The position numbers and the translations under genes are program-made. A stretch of DNA of 64,000 nt from Carposina sasakii (Eukaryota > Arthropoda > Insecta > Lepidoptera > Carposinidae), in contig CP053172.1 in NCBI GenBank assembly GCA_014607495.2, positions 4,912,888 to 4,976,887 on the forward strand, in the 5' to 3' direction. Of this stretch, positions 1 to 10,418 are shown piece by piece. A model generated the notes under the pieces. It had not been told where the DNA came from. It made no database searches and saw nothing but the letters and a program-made list of their open reading frames with translations. Position 1 is the stretch's first letter. Every line of letters begins with the position of its first letter.

Positions 1-1550
1 TTTACGATTTTAATAATTCCCGAAAGTACCGAAAATCCCGGTTCTTGTATTTTAATTCCCGGTTCTTTTACCGCTACGAAATCCCGGGAATTCCCGGGAA
101 TTTCAGTACCGGGATTTCCCGGTTCTATACACTAGTACCTATAGGTAGTACAGTAATACAGCGGATTATGAATATTACGTTCATATGGGTTTAACCATTG
201 ACCCTGCACTTTTCAGTTTACTACCGTGGTTTACTATTGACACGATAATACAAATAACAGCGCAAAAAAAACATTCATCCAAATCACCTTTTGCTTCCAA
301 TTAGAAAATGATAGGAATATCCCTGGGAATGTCTTTGCTGGGAATATACACGCACATACTTTAAGTTGGAGTGCAACAAGTGAAGTGTCCCTTTATTCTT
401 GTGACTTATCCTAAATTTATAATAATAATTTTAAAAATCAATTAATTTAAAAAAGGTTGACAATCACTGGCACAGTCAAGTTGTTCCATAATTTTGAATT
501 TACAAAATGGCTACCTAAGATGCTGATTGGTTTAGAAATATGCACCGTTAGAAATAGAACATCTCAAATTTTGAAAAAATGAAGGCCACATATTTTAAGT
601 TTATATCATTCATCGACATAATACGAGTCAGAAATAATTATTATTATAGAGAAAATAAATACTTTGCTTGTTCTTATTGGCTACATTTACGATAATTAAT
701 TAGTATAAGATTTAAGTACCTACTTACATATTATTTTATCACAAAATGACTGAAACAAACAAACGTATTTCATTAAAAAGCTAGCACCCTCTGCAATAGT
801 TCTATTATCTAGACATAACGTGACGGTAACAATAATATTACTTTGTAATAATCAAAATCACGTAATAATTATATAAGATATAGGCACTTAAAGATTATAA
901 CTTAAGTAAATAACACTTTCAATGCAAAATAAACACATATCTAAGTGTATCTAAGCGATAATAATTATAACAAAAACAAGCCTTTTGTTTATACCTAAAA
1001 ATATAATAGGTACCTACCTACAAAACTTTAATAACAATGTAGGTACTTAGGTATAACCTATACAAGGTCTAGTCATTACAAGAATATTGAATACCTACTT
1101 TGCGCATAATTTCATACTAACAAAGGCGTCCCAGAAGAATGGCACAGCAGTCAATGTATTTCCCAAAATTTCCACGGGAACAGGAAATAACGGGAATTAA
1201 ATTTACGCGGTCGATGTTGGGTGCAAATAATATCAGAAAGCCTCAAAACTACTGAATTAATACCAATTTTTTATCATCAATATGTAAATCATAAATGCAT
1301 CGAAGTAAGAAGTAACAGATAATGATTCCTAGTTTAACATATGAATCAGCGAGATTTATTCACGAAATTGTAATAAAAACAATGCAGGAAATATGAGAGA
1401 CTTGTCTGTACTAATGAGGAAGCTCTGTATTTCCGCACATAAGGTAGAGCGCGTTTCACCGTATAGTTCTTTTGGATGAATGCGCTAGTTACTATGTGTA
1501 TAAGTCTGTCACTATTGCTATTGTCACTGCATAAGGAAAATATATACATA
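1..1550. other. AT-rich sequence without a recognised gene
   Basis: No credible coding exon is visible. The first 140 bases are a run of diverged CCCGG and CCCGGGAATT motifs, possibly the edge of a degenerate tandem repeat. The remainder is AT-rich with scattered lepidopteran-style GTACCTAC motifs. A short stretch near 1450-1500 (GCGTTTCACCGTATAGTTC) recurs near 27370, so at least part of it is dispersed repeat. Confidence 0.6.
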
Positions 1551-1985
1551 CATAATATAATCACGCCTTTATCCCTCACGGGGTAGGCAGAGCACCAAGG
1601 GCCGATAGAACCACAATTAACCACATGGTGCCACTTCTGACCAATTTTGAGGGTATAGTTGAGATGTACCTACAAGTTCGGTTAGTAGTAACAGGTGATC
1701 AGCCTATCGCCTACAAAACACCAAGAACCTCTTGTCCCTCTACTCAGTAGAGGTCAGTAAAGTCTACTGACTTGTACAGTATGCCCGGGAAGAGAAGCAG
1801 CTGTAGTAAGGAAAATATTAGTTCAGAAATCAGACACAGGAGCTGCAGGATCAGGATGTTAATGATCAGTGATAGCTCGTTGCCTGAGAGGAACACTCCT
1901 AAGTTCAGTCGACTCTTACGACATGCACAAAAGGGGGATGAAGCCGATGTATTCTAGTGAAACCCCGCATCAGCACAGGTTATCT
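1551..1985 (-). mobile_element. Full-length SINE-like element (family S1)
   Basis: Read on the minus strand it starts CTGTGCTGATGCGGGG, runs through TGCATGTCGTAAGAGTCGAC and GCACCATGTGG, and ends in GGCGTGATTATA. This is the only copy here with both head and tail. Other places carry only the head (10936, 49963, 51045, 56833, 58605, 62515) or only the tail (22485, 49425, 60540). It encodes nothing. The non-coding length of about 435 bp and the frequent truncation suggest a SINE; I see no clear tRNA promoter boxes in the head. Confidence 0.65.
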
Positions 1986-2402
1986 GTTATCCTGAAGCAA
2001 GCATATAAGTTTCATCCGAATACGTTCGGCAGTTTTTTTGTTTGAAAATACCTTTTTAGCTCATCTTAGAACACAATAAATGGAATTTATTATCCCTCCA
2101 CCCCCAATCCCCACTCTAATAGTTTTATTTTTAACATGCATCGCCATATACGCTCACATTACCAAATGAATCACCTAATTAAAAATACGTGTTAGCGTCA
2201 CAAGGAATGTGGTAAACAAGTGTAAAAATAACGTTCCCGGTCAGACATACAGGCGTTATGAGCGTTGGGCGCCATTTTCTAACGAAGCATTAAGTTACTT
2301 TTTACTCTGGGGATACTTTTTTAAAATAGGTTCATATTCATATCATAACTCAGGCACATAGCTATTATTGTGAACAATAAATGAAATTAATAGAAATATA
2401 AA

Positions 2403-3209
2403 TTATGGCCCGCCCTCGCTTCGCTTCGGTACATATCAATACATAGATACAACTTTATATGTAGGTACAGCGGTTTTCGTTTAAATTTGGAACTCCCGTT
2501 GGTCCCCTTCCCGTGGGAATTTCGGGAAATCCGTTCTTAGAGCTTCCTTGTAGCCCTAATCCGATTTCAGCTTCGTATAAATAGCTGTTTTCGTAAAAAA
2601 ATTAAATTCCCGTAACTCCCCTTCCCATAGGAATTTCGGGAAATCCGTTCTTAGTGCTCCCTCGCAGTCCCTAATGAACATACAGGTCCAATTTCAAATT
2701 CATATGTATCGCAGTTGTCGTAAAAAAAATGAATTCCCGTTTGTCCCCTTCCCGTGGGAATATCGGGAAATCCGTTTGAATTCCCATTTGTCCCCTTCCC
2801 TTGGGAATTTCGGGAAATCCGTTTTTAGTCCTTCCTCGTTGTCCCCAATGAACATATATGCCCGATTTCAGCTTCATATGTATAGCGGTTCTCGTAAAAA
2901 TTATGAATTCCCGTTAGTCCCCTTCCCGTGGGAATTTCGGGAAATCCGTTTTTAGTCCTTCCTCGTTGTCCCCAATGAACATATATGCCCGATTTCAGCT
3001 TCATATGTATAGCGGTTTTCGTAAAAAATATTAAATTCCCGTTGGTCGCCTTCCCGTGGGAATATCGGGAAATTCTTATAGCCTATGTTCATCCAGGTCC
3101 AATAAGGATTCTAACGGTGAAAGAATTTTTGAAATCGGTCCAGTAGTTTCGGAGCCTATTCATTACAACCAAACAAACAAAGTTTTCCTCTTTATAATAT
3201 TAGTATAGA
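2403..3209 (-). mobile_element. Non-autonomous Helitron-like element with internal tandem repeats
   Basis: The right end reads, on the minus strand, TCTATACTAATATTATAAAG followed by GTTTGTTTG, the 5' end of the Helitron family seen repeatedly in this window. The interior from about 2485 to 3075 is a tandem array. The left limit near 2403 is a guess from a GC-rich stretch resembling a decayed Helitron 3' end. No protein is encoded. Confidence 0.55.
2485..3075. repeat. Tandem repeat, roughly 120-150 bp unit, 4-5 copies
   Basis: Each unit contains CCCGTTGGTCCCCTTCCCGT, then GGGAATTTCGGGAAATCCG, then a stretch ending in ATGTATAGCGGTTTTCG. The units at about 2780-2900 and 2905-3030 are nearly identical, while the outer ones are more diverged. 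The open frames here exist only because the repeat lacks stops. Internal tandem repeats are common in non-autonomous Helitrons. Confidence 0.75.
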
Positions 3210-4840
3210 TAAGTACCAACTTGTAAAAACACTTCTGCAAAAGAATTAGGTACCATTATGATAATCTTAGTAAGATTGTCAGTAGAAAAACCTAAGTATC
3301 AAATAGATTGTAGCATGTGTATTAATTTATTATGTATGAATTGTATTTCCCGACCGGAAACGTTATCGTGAATCGTATGCAATCAACTGATATCCCGCGC
3401 AGATAGTAATGTTTATTCATGGCCTAAAAAACAACAATTTTCGTACTTACGCATTTGTGGAGAGGTACGATTTTAATTTTGAAAATCGAATCTTCTTTAT
3501 TTTAAATCTCAGATTATGCTACATTTATTTCTGGGCCAGAGGTAGTAGAGTCAAATGAAATGCGTTTATTTGTGTCAAAAGGTCATAAGTACCTGCAATA
3601 CCTTCTAGTATTTTCTTGTTTGTACGTTACTTTCTTTCATTTATTTATGAGTATCAAAACTCCTTGAAATTGGTATTTTTACTTAGTAAAAGAATCCATA
3701 TCCGTGCCCAGCCGCGCCGTTTTGTCTTGAAAATACGAAACACTTACAGTAACTTTTGCAATTATTATTATAGAAGTACCTGTACACAGTAAATATACAG
3801 AGATACAGCGAGCTGTTTAAATATTATGAACTGAACATGCGTGACGTATATGTGCGCTGCTGAATAAATATTTTTATCCACCTTTGACTTAGATGAAAAC
3901 AAAATAGCGGAAGATAGTGACTCGTCTCCAGCGCGTGGACCGCTTAAATTAGGCCAACGTCGCCTGATTTTACTCATTTGCAGTTGAGAGTAGCAATAGC
4001 GCGCTCGTGTGACGGAAGAAATTCTTTTTTTATTTTAAGCGGGGTAAAAGTTACCAAAATGCCTTCATGTGCTGCAATTTTGATAGAAATTGGTGGGACA
4101 AAATAAACCTCTTAGTATGTTTCTTTTTGAGGGAGTCCGGGAAAAATATAAATTTACGATATTTAATTAATGATTTCGCGAATTTCATTACAGAATAAAC
4201 GTAATTGATATGCTTGTGAACTAAATTAGCGTATTGAATTTCAACGGTCTGTAGGGGCGGCAAAAATTGAATAGTCTACTGGCGGAAAATTTGTAAATCC
4301 GGCACTGTAGGTAATAATGATAATATAGTACATACGAGCAGTGTTTACCCGTGGTCCCAGTGGGTTGACCCATTACCGGGCCCAAGGGTAATTTTGATTC
4401 CCCGTGGTCCCATGGCATTAGGGATTGTTTCCTGGTCTTATGATTTTATCGATAGAAAATGAAAACCATTAGTTAAACAGAAAGTTTACTCGTTCAAATA
4501 AAAATATTCCATTCTTAAGGAATATTTCTATGAATGATTCTTTTTAATTCTATTAATCTCCCTAACCATGAACCTATTCGAGCATAGGCGGATTTAAGGG
4601 GGCACCAGCCAGACAGATTTTGGTGTACCTGCCTATTGAGGGTGGATGTACCTATTAAGGGTGGATATTCCATCATACACAGCATATACCTACTTAGGTA
4701 TAGGCCTTTTTGTCTGGACCCGCCCTTGGTATTGCCCATGGAGAAGAAATAAAATTTTATACCTTGTTCATGGTATTGCCCAAGGGCTTAGTAGGGTCCG
4801 TTGCATGAAGTAATTCCTTTGCCTGATTTCGGAACTAACA
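3210..4840. other. No gene recognised
   Basis: AT-rich sequence with no exon I can support. A minus-strand frame at 3768-3977 is open but matches nothing I know and lacks splice or promoter support. Around 4290-4430 and 4600-4790 there are short GC-richer phrases (for example GACCCGCCCTTGG) that recur near 6970, so they are probably repeat fragments. Confidence 0.5.
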
Positions 4841-4844
4841 ACAT

Positions 4845-5103
4845 CATCATCATCAGCCTATTGCAGTCCATTGCTGGACGTAGGCCTACCTCAGAGTACA
4901 CCACAAGGCTACTGCCACAGGGGGTTTTGCCCATAGTCACCACGCTGGGCAGGCGGGTTGGTGACCGCAGTGTCATTTTCGGACTATGTTGTCAGTACGG
5001 GAGGCGCTGCTGCCCACCTCCCGGAAACCCTTAATCGCCTCGTACGATACCCACGGTCAGGCATGAGATATTACAAACTCTACTCTGCCGGCACCACGAG
5101 ACC
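4845..5103 (+). mobile_element. SINE with LINE-like tail (family S3), inverted copy
   Basis: Starts at the (CATCAT)n tail, then GCAGTCCATTGCTGGACGTA, CACGCTGGGCAGGCGGGTTG and TCGCCTCGTACGATACCCAC, and ends near GCCGGCACCACGAG. The same unit occurs near 20082, 28405, 41726, 43316, 45955, 50238, 57311 and 61376. The tail half matches the end of a LINE ORF2 (see 36332). This copy lies tail first, so its transcript sense is the minus strand. Confidence 0.7.
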
Positions 5104-5121
5104 TTTATCAACGTAATAGAA

Positions 5122-5338
5122 CCCAAAACGATGATTTTTGGAATTTTTGTCTGTTTGTCGGTTTGTCTGTGCGTTTGTGCACGCTAATCTCAGAAACGGC
5201 TGAACCGATTTCGATGCAGTTTTCATGAATATATTGTGACAGGTCCCACTTAACATATAGGCTACTTTTTATCACGGATAATTTCAATATTTAGTTTTTT
5301 CTGTAGTCCACGCGGACGGAGTCGCGGGCGTCCACTAG
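5122..5338 (+). mobile_element. Helitron-type repeat, 3' part
   Basis: Contains ATCTCAGAAACGGCTGAACC, GGTCCCACTTAACATATAGG and ends CGTCCACTAG followed by T, as expected for a Helitron 3' end inserted between A and T. Better preserved relatives lie at 18656-18959, 59825-60126 and 61070-61346. Non-coding. Confidence 0.65.
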
Positions 5339-5595
5339 TATACAATGTAGCTATACGGTGAAACGCAGTCTAGTAGGTACAGATCTCGTGCAATAATATA
5401 AGCACGATTGATAAATAGTAAATGTCCGCGACTCCGTCCGCGTGGATTGCAGAAAAACTTGTTCTAGTTGACCGAATTGTGAATGTAAACATTCTCGAAC
5501 CCACTTGAACACACACTAAAAATTTCATCAAAATCTGTCGAGCTGTTTAGAAGGAGTCCAATTACAAACACACGAACAGAAGATTTATTTAACGA

Positions 5596-6392
5596 CTAGC
5601 TGTTGCCCGCGACTTCGTCCGCGTCAACAAACAGAATAAAATATTTTAAAGTACTTCTGCGTAAATTATATTTTTTGTTTTATTTTCTTGTGGCAGAAGA
5701 ACATACTGATTTTCTCCGCAACCCGATCTTGACAACGCGACATATAATTGGCCGTGTGAAAAGCAGTCTTGACGTAAGTCAATTCCAACGTGTTTAAACG
5801 TTTGCCCCTGTGATTTATTAATTGTTACAGCAAAAGATAACTTAACAGGGAATTGAATTCTTTTAAAATGTTGAATAACTTTTCCTAAGACGGTATTTTC
5901 ATATCTCTCAAAATTTAGCTGGGCTGTTAAGGGTTCTGCATCAGGTTATCTAGACCTTCAATTTTATTACGTTATTAGAAAGTGCTTATCATGCTGAGCA
6001 ACTTTTCCTAAGACGGTATTTTCATATCTCTCAAAGTTTAGCTGGGCTGCTAAGGGTTCTGCATCAGGCAGTCTAGACCTTCAATTTTTTTCTTTCATAT
6101 CATTTCTACGTCATTTTATTCTTTCATACATATTTTTTGGATAACTTGAACCGTTTACGCAGCGCACGCAACGGAAGTCTCCAAAGTTGAATAATTTTCC
6201 CCGTTTTTTCCACATTTTCCTCTTATTCTTCGTCCCTATTGGTCGCACTGTGATGATATATAGCCTAAAGCCTTCCTCGATAAATGGACTATCCAACACA
6301 AATTTTTTAATTCGACCCAGTAGTTCCGGAGATTAGCGCGTTCAATCAAACAAACAAACAAACTCTTCAGCTTTATAATATTATAGTATAGA
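5596..6392 (-). mobile_element. Internally deleted Helitron with both ends
   Basis: On the minus strand the element begins TCTATACTATAATATTATAA at 6392 and ends GCGGGCAACAGCTAG at 5596. It is flanked by A on the 5' side and T on the 3' side, the usual Helitron target. At about 797 bp it has lost most of the several-kilobase RepHel gene but keeps its C-terminal end. A partly duplicated internal segment (TTTTCCTAAGACGGTATTTT at about 5880 and 6005) shows a local rearrangement. Confidence 0.75.
5640..5965 (-). pseudogene. Helitron RepHel helicase, C-terminal remnant
   Basis: The minus strand encodes the last helicase motifs of a Pif1-like Helitron helicase. [10 protein letters not shown] is followed by HVGIDLR, then [13 protein letters not shown], then [13 protein letters not shown] and a stop near the element's 3' end. 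These match the conserved motif V/VI region of RepHel proteins. The Rep nuclease and the N-terminal helicase motifs are missing, so no activity is possible. A small frame disturbance follows the ALSR motif. It sits 40 bp inside the CTAG end, the normal position for the end of RepHel. Confidence 0.75.
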
Positions 6393-6522
6393 TAGATAGC
6401 TGTGTAACTTCCAAGTTTCATCAACATCCGTTTGTTACTTTAGCCGAATAGAGCAGTGTTGGTCAAGTACGTCCCACGCAGGGCATCGCTCCAAACAGGG
6501 GCCTTATGCCTTATACAATACT

Positions 6523-6700
6523 AGTGGACGCCCGCGTGGACTGCAGAAAAAAGAAAAATGTCGAAATTATCCGGGATAAAAAGTAGCTTATATGTTAAGT
6601 GGGACCTGTCACAATATATTCATGAAAACTGCATCGAAATCGGTTCAGCCGTTTCTGAGATTAGCGTGCACAAACATCGATCCGTTACAATGTTATTATA
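6523..6700 (-). mobile_element. Helitron-type repeat fragment
   Basis: Begins at CTAGTGGACGCCCGCG, the reverse complement of the Helitron 3' end, and carries ACCTGTCACAATATATTC and AATCGGTTCAGCCGTTTCTG as in the other copies. The 5' end is missing. Confidence 0.6.
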
Positions 6701-7332
6701 CGAGTAATATGTTGTATCGATCTCATGATTGAGCTGTGTAGCCTGTGTAGTGCTCACTCAATTTGTATTGTAATTGAACTAGATTAAAAATAGCTAGTTT
6801 ATAACGTGAATTAATTAGTTACTCATAGGACGGCATTTATACATTACGGATTTTCCTTGTAAGGATTCGCACGTTACGTGTTTAAAACTAACTAACTTAA
6901 CATCCCGAAGAGTGTAGGCAAAACATTATGTACCTAGAGTAATAAATAAGCTGGTCTAAGGCCCCATGAACCCCCCCTGGATCCGCCCTTGGTTATGGTC
7001 CTAAGTTTAGAAAACTTATTTGATACCTACCTAAACTTCATGTTTACGATCTAGGCTTGATGTAGGTCATTCCTAGGCCAAGCCAAAATATAATATCAAT
7101 AGATAACAATTTTCCTTGAACACAACGCTTCTCACCTTCGATAGAGTAAACTGAGAAACTAAGCAAAGAAAAAATTTGAGGCTATACAAACCAGAAGTCA
7201 CAGTCACGCTTCGAAGTCTTTAAATTGAATGTCAAAATCGAGTGACGTCATGAGATTGACGCACGCATGACGGCGCGCAATCATCGTCACCCGACTAAAT
7301 GAAATTGTCGTTAGGTAGTGTAGGTAGAGTTA

Positions 7333-7962
7333 GGCACAATTTACACCGCCGCGGAATGGAACGGAAGCGAATTTTTGCAACGAAATCGTATATAGCATAT
7401 TGAACTTTATATCATCAGCATCAATTTCCAAATTCCGTTACGTCCAATCATCGGAGAGTTCTCGAGAATGCGCAAGGATTCCGCGGAAGACGCGCGACTT
7501 TTTTTTAGGCTCGTAGTTAGTTTGTTTGTTATGATGATGATCTCCGACCGTATTTCGGTCATGGCGGACCAAGCACTACGGAGATTGGCCAGGTACGCAG
7601 GAGATATTATAGTGCACAAGTGTGTGCGCAAACACAGATGCACTCTCTATTCCGTTACTCTCATAGTCCGATGGGACGGAAAACCGACACGACCGGAGAG
7701 AGATCAGGCGCAGGACCAACGGTTTTACATGCTTTCCGAGGCACGAGCTAAATCACAATTTTGCAACATTAAAATCTGTACATGAAATAAATTCATTGGT
7801 GACTGGGATCGAACTTACGCCTCCCGCTTGGAAGGTGCACGTCTTAACCACTGGGCTATCACCGCTTATACACTTTGTTTGTTATACACTTGACATAAAG
7901 TTCATTATGCGACGTACAAAAACTTCCATTCCGTTCCATTCCGCGGCGGTGTAAATTGAGCC
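7333..7962. mobile_element. TTA-flanked MITE (family M1) with a SINE inside
   Basis: Both ends carry an inverted copy of CAATTTACACCGCCGCGG, continuing through GGAATGGAACGGAAG. A second copy without the insertion is at 20494-20772. Flanks are TTA and TCA here, and TTA on both sides in the other copy, as in PIF/Harbinger-type MITEs. About 350 bp of this copy is an inserted SINE. Confidence 0.7.
7533..7873 (-). mobile_element. tRNA-derived SINE with 12-bp target duplication
   Basis: The minus strand starts with a tRNA-like head: TAGCCCAGTGGTTAAGAC resembles an A box and AAGTTCGATCCCAGTCAC holds a B box (GTTCGATCC). It ends in an ATC-rich tail. TTTGTTTGTTAT occurs on both sides (7521-7532 and 7874-7885), a clear target-site duplication. 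A related copy lies at 59145-59490. The 105-aa open frame across it is fortuitous. Confidence 0.8.
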
Positions 7963-8690
7963 TCAGGTAGAGTTGTCGCGTAACCATTTTAGGATACCAA
8001 CAACTTGCAGCACTGTATCTGGTGTATAATACTTAATACAATACTTACAATAAATTTTATTTGCACAAAATATGGGTGTTACATAAAGACTAAAGTCCCT
8101 ATAGTGTACATGAAACGAAAATTAAATCCTGCCAAAATCCCTGTAGCTCATTATAAGAGGATCTGAACACGGAGACAGTGTACAAAGACACCATCAATTT
8201 GGTGAGTAAAATTAAAAATGCTTAGATTAATGATAGGTCTTCGCTCCGCTCTGACCGAATCATTATTCTAAGTAAAAATGTTTTCTGTCTCGTAGACCAT
8301 TAGACGATTCTGACTGTCACACTTAAAATTAATCCTACTGTCCCATTCTGTCGCAGCTATTTATAAGAATAGAGAGGGATAGATTGTGTGACGGTCAGAA
8401 TCGAGCATAATATCCCTCAAGTAGGCTATAACATTTTCTAATAATACAAAACATTATTATGATTGCGAACCTTGAAATAAAAACCTATTATAATCTTTTA
8501 AATACTGCAGTGAGGTAAAAAAAAATACGTTGAGAACATGGACATTATTTTATTCGGTCGGATTATACGTTGCTGACTTGCGACTATGCACCGATGAGAT
8601 GAACGAACAAGGATTTCCCAAGCAAGAGCTTACGAAAGAAGGGGGAATCACGCACGCGTTGTGCCAAGGACTTTGAGAATTGGCGTTACG

Positions 8691-8831
8691 CAGCGCCGCC
8701 GTAAATTTTAGAACGGAGCGAAATCCAATGATGGCGCCCGACTCTCCTGTTTGCTCGCTTAATTTCGGTGCCCTCTAGGATTTGGCGCCTGGAGCGACTG
8801 CTCCGTTCGCCATATGGGCGGGCCGGTCCTG
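8691..8831. mobile_element. hAT-type MITE with 8-bp target duplication
   Basis: Ends are CAGCGCCG on the left and CCGGTCCTG on the right, an imperfect hAT-like terminal inverted repeat. Immediately outside, GCGTTACG is repeated at 8683-8690 and 8832-8839. Related copies are at 54708-54880 and 57051-57185. Non-coding. Confidence 0.8.
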
Positions 8832-9153
8832 GCGTTACGTTCTTATTTGTGAATTATTATTATTTTATAAACTTATTTACGAGTACCTATATGCAGGCAA
8901 GCTTGATCTCGAATTTTCGTTACAAATCTAGTGTGTTCGATAGCGATGATTAATTAAATTAGAGATAATTTGTTCTTATCTGTGGCCGATAGGACTATCT
9001 GTAGATATGCCATGATTATTAGTCATTCACACTATTTCACACTCGTTCATTATTGTGACGTATACCTATACAATCTATACTAATCTCAGAAACGGCTGAA
9101 CCGATTTCTATGCAGTTTTCAGGAATATATTGTGACAGGTCCCACTTAACATA

Positions 9154-9537
9154 CAGGATGATTTTTGGTCGTCAACGTTCCCGAAAACTACGGAATCTCC
9201 TCATCATCACGATCATTTTTCTCCATGGAAGCATACCTGGGAAATGTCTGGTTTCCAAAATATTAGGGTCCAAAGTTGAGTAAATAGACTGCGTTTTTCT
9301 GCATAAATGCACATAGACGCGCGTAGCAGGATTTTTTCACGAAAAATAATTAATATCTGTCTATAAAAAAACTAACATAAACACTAGACACTATAAATTT
9401 CGCACGATCAAGGAATTTAAAATTTTTTTTCAAAAAAAAATTTTTTTTTTCCCAGCATTTTTTTTGGCATAAACTTACTTTATTTCATGTATAGAATACG
9501 TACCCCTCGTTAAAGGTGGCCACAAAAAAACATCCTG
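9154..9537 (+). mobile_element. Tc1-like TA-flanked element (family T2)
   Basis: Ends CAGGATGATTTTTGGTCGTC on the left and CATCCTG on the right, flanked by TA. It lies inside a Helitron-type repeat: the left flank ends CCCACTTAACA and the right flank resumes TAGGCTACTTTTTATC. It contains no transposase. Other copies are at 33297, 44096, 52206, 63600 and 63714. Confidence 0.75.
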
Positions 9538-9623
9538 TATAGTAGGCTACTTTTTATCCAGGGAAAATGTTTTTATCCCATACCATAGCCATCTGAAATA
9601 TTATATTTTATTATTGTATTATA

Positions 9624-9836
9624 CAGGGTGTAACAAAAAGGGTATGTTAAGCGAAAAGCTATGTAAATAGCCCACTATAGAGAACCTATCCACAAAATTT
9701 GAGATCCGAAATCACATGCTTATTTTTCCCGATAGTATGGAGAATTTTTAAATATCTCAGGAATTTTCATACAATCTTGAAAAATAAAAATATGATTTCG
9801 AGTTTCAAATTTTGGAAATAGGATCTCTACAGGAAA
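9624..9836. mobile_element. Foldback element F1, truncated
   Basis: Starts CAGGGTGTAACAAAAAGGG after TA and continues TATGTTAAGCGAAAAGC. The second arm is cut short after GATCTCTACAG. It belongs to the 260-bp palindromic family described at 22690. Confidence 0.75.
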
Positions 9837-10418
9837 GTATTACGTTCGTGTACCTACCTACCTATATTTTGAAATATAAGTAGCTAAGTAAGTATATTTT
9901 TATGATTTTATGACATGTCATAATATTAAAGTAAACTCTATATTCTTCTCACAAGAATCTTCTGTGTAATAGTAATTATTAATAATATGTACCTACATAT
10001 TAACAAACTGGATTTTTAACAGAAAATTCAGTCTAGTGGCCAGAAAACCTTGTGGCACTGCATTTCGTTTGTTGCCAAAATCGTAGCGCTAGATGGCGCT
10101 AACTGGATAGAATTGAAATGCTGTGGAGTGGAGGAAGACTACAACAGCTGTACAACGAAACTAATAAACACTCAACTCAAAATACTGTTTAGTTTATTAA
10201 ACTCAACCTAAAGGATGACCTTATTTAAGATTTCCTGTAGAATTTATTAGTAAATCTAAAGTTATGGTATGTACATACTTTATTTATTACTTAAATAGCG
10301 TTCCATTTTACGCAAAAATGTGGAGCGAATGACATTGACAAGCGAGTGCTCGATATCGCGCGCGTTCCTTCGTGAATCTGTGATCGCGTCACGCGTCCTT
10401 TTCTGTAGGAAAAAGAAC

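Noticed and set aside
1..140. Possible telomeric or satellite repeat
   Set aside because: The CCCGG-rich phrases are too irregular, do not match the insect TTAGG repeat, and stop after about 140 bases.
2671..2955. Overlapping open frames on both strands
   Set aside because: They are a by-product of the tandem repeat in the Helitron-like element.
7468..7785. 105-codon open frame, with a relative at 59098-59367
   Set aside because: Both lie across the same tRNA-derived SINE, read against its tRNA head; no domain, and the copies owe their similarity to the SINE.
7800..7870. Possible tRNA gene (A-box and B-box-like sequence)
   Set aside because: It cannot fold into a proper cloverleaf by eye, recurs at 46330 and 59430 with the same non-tRNA body, and has a target duplication; it is a SINE head.
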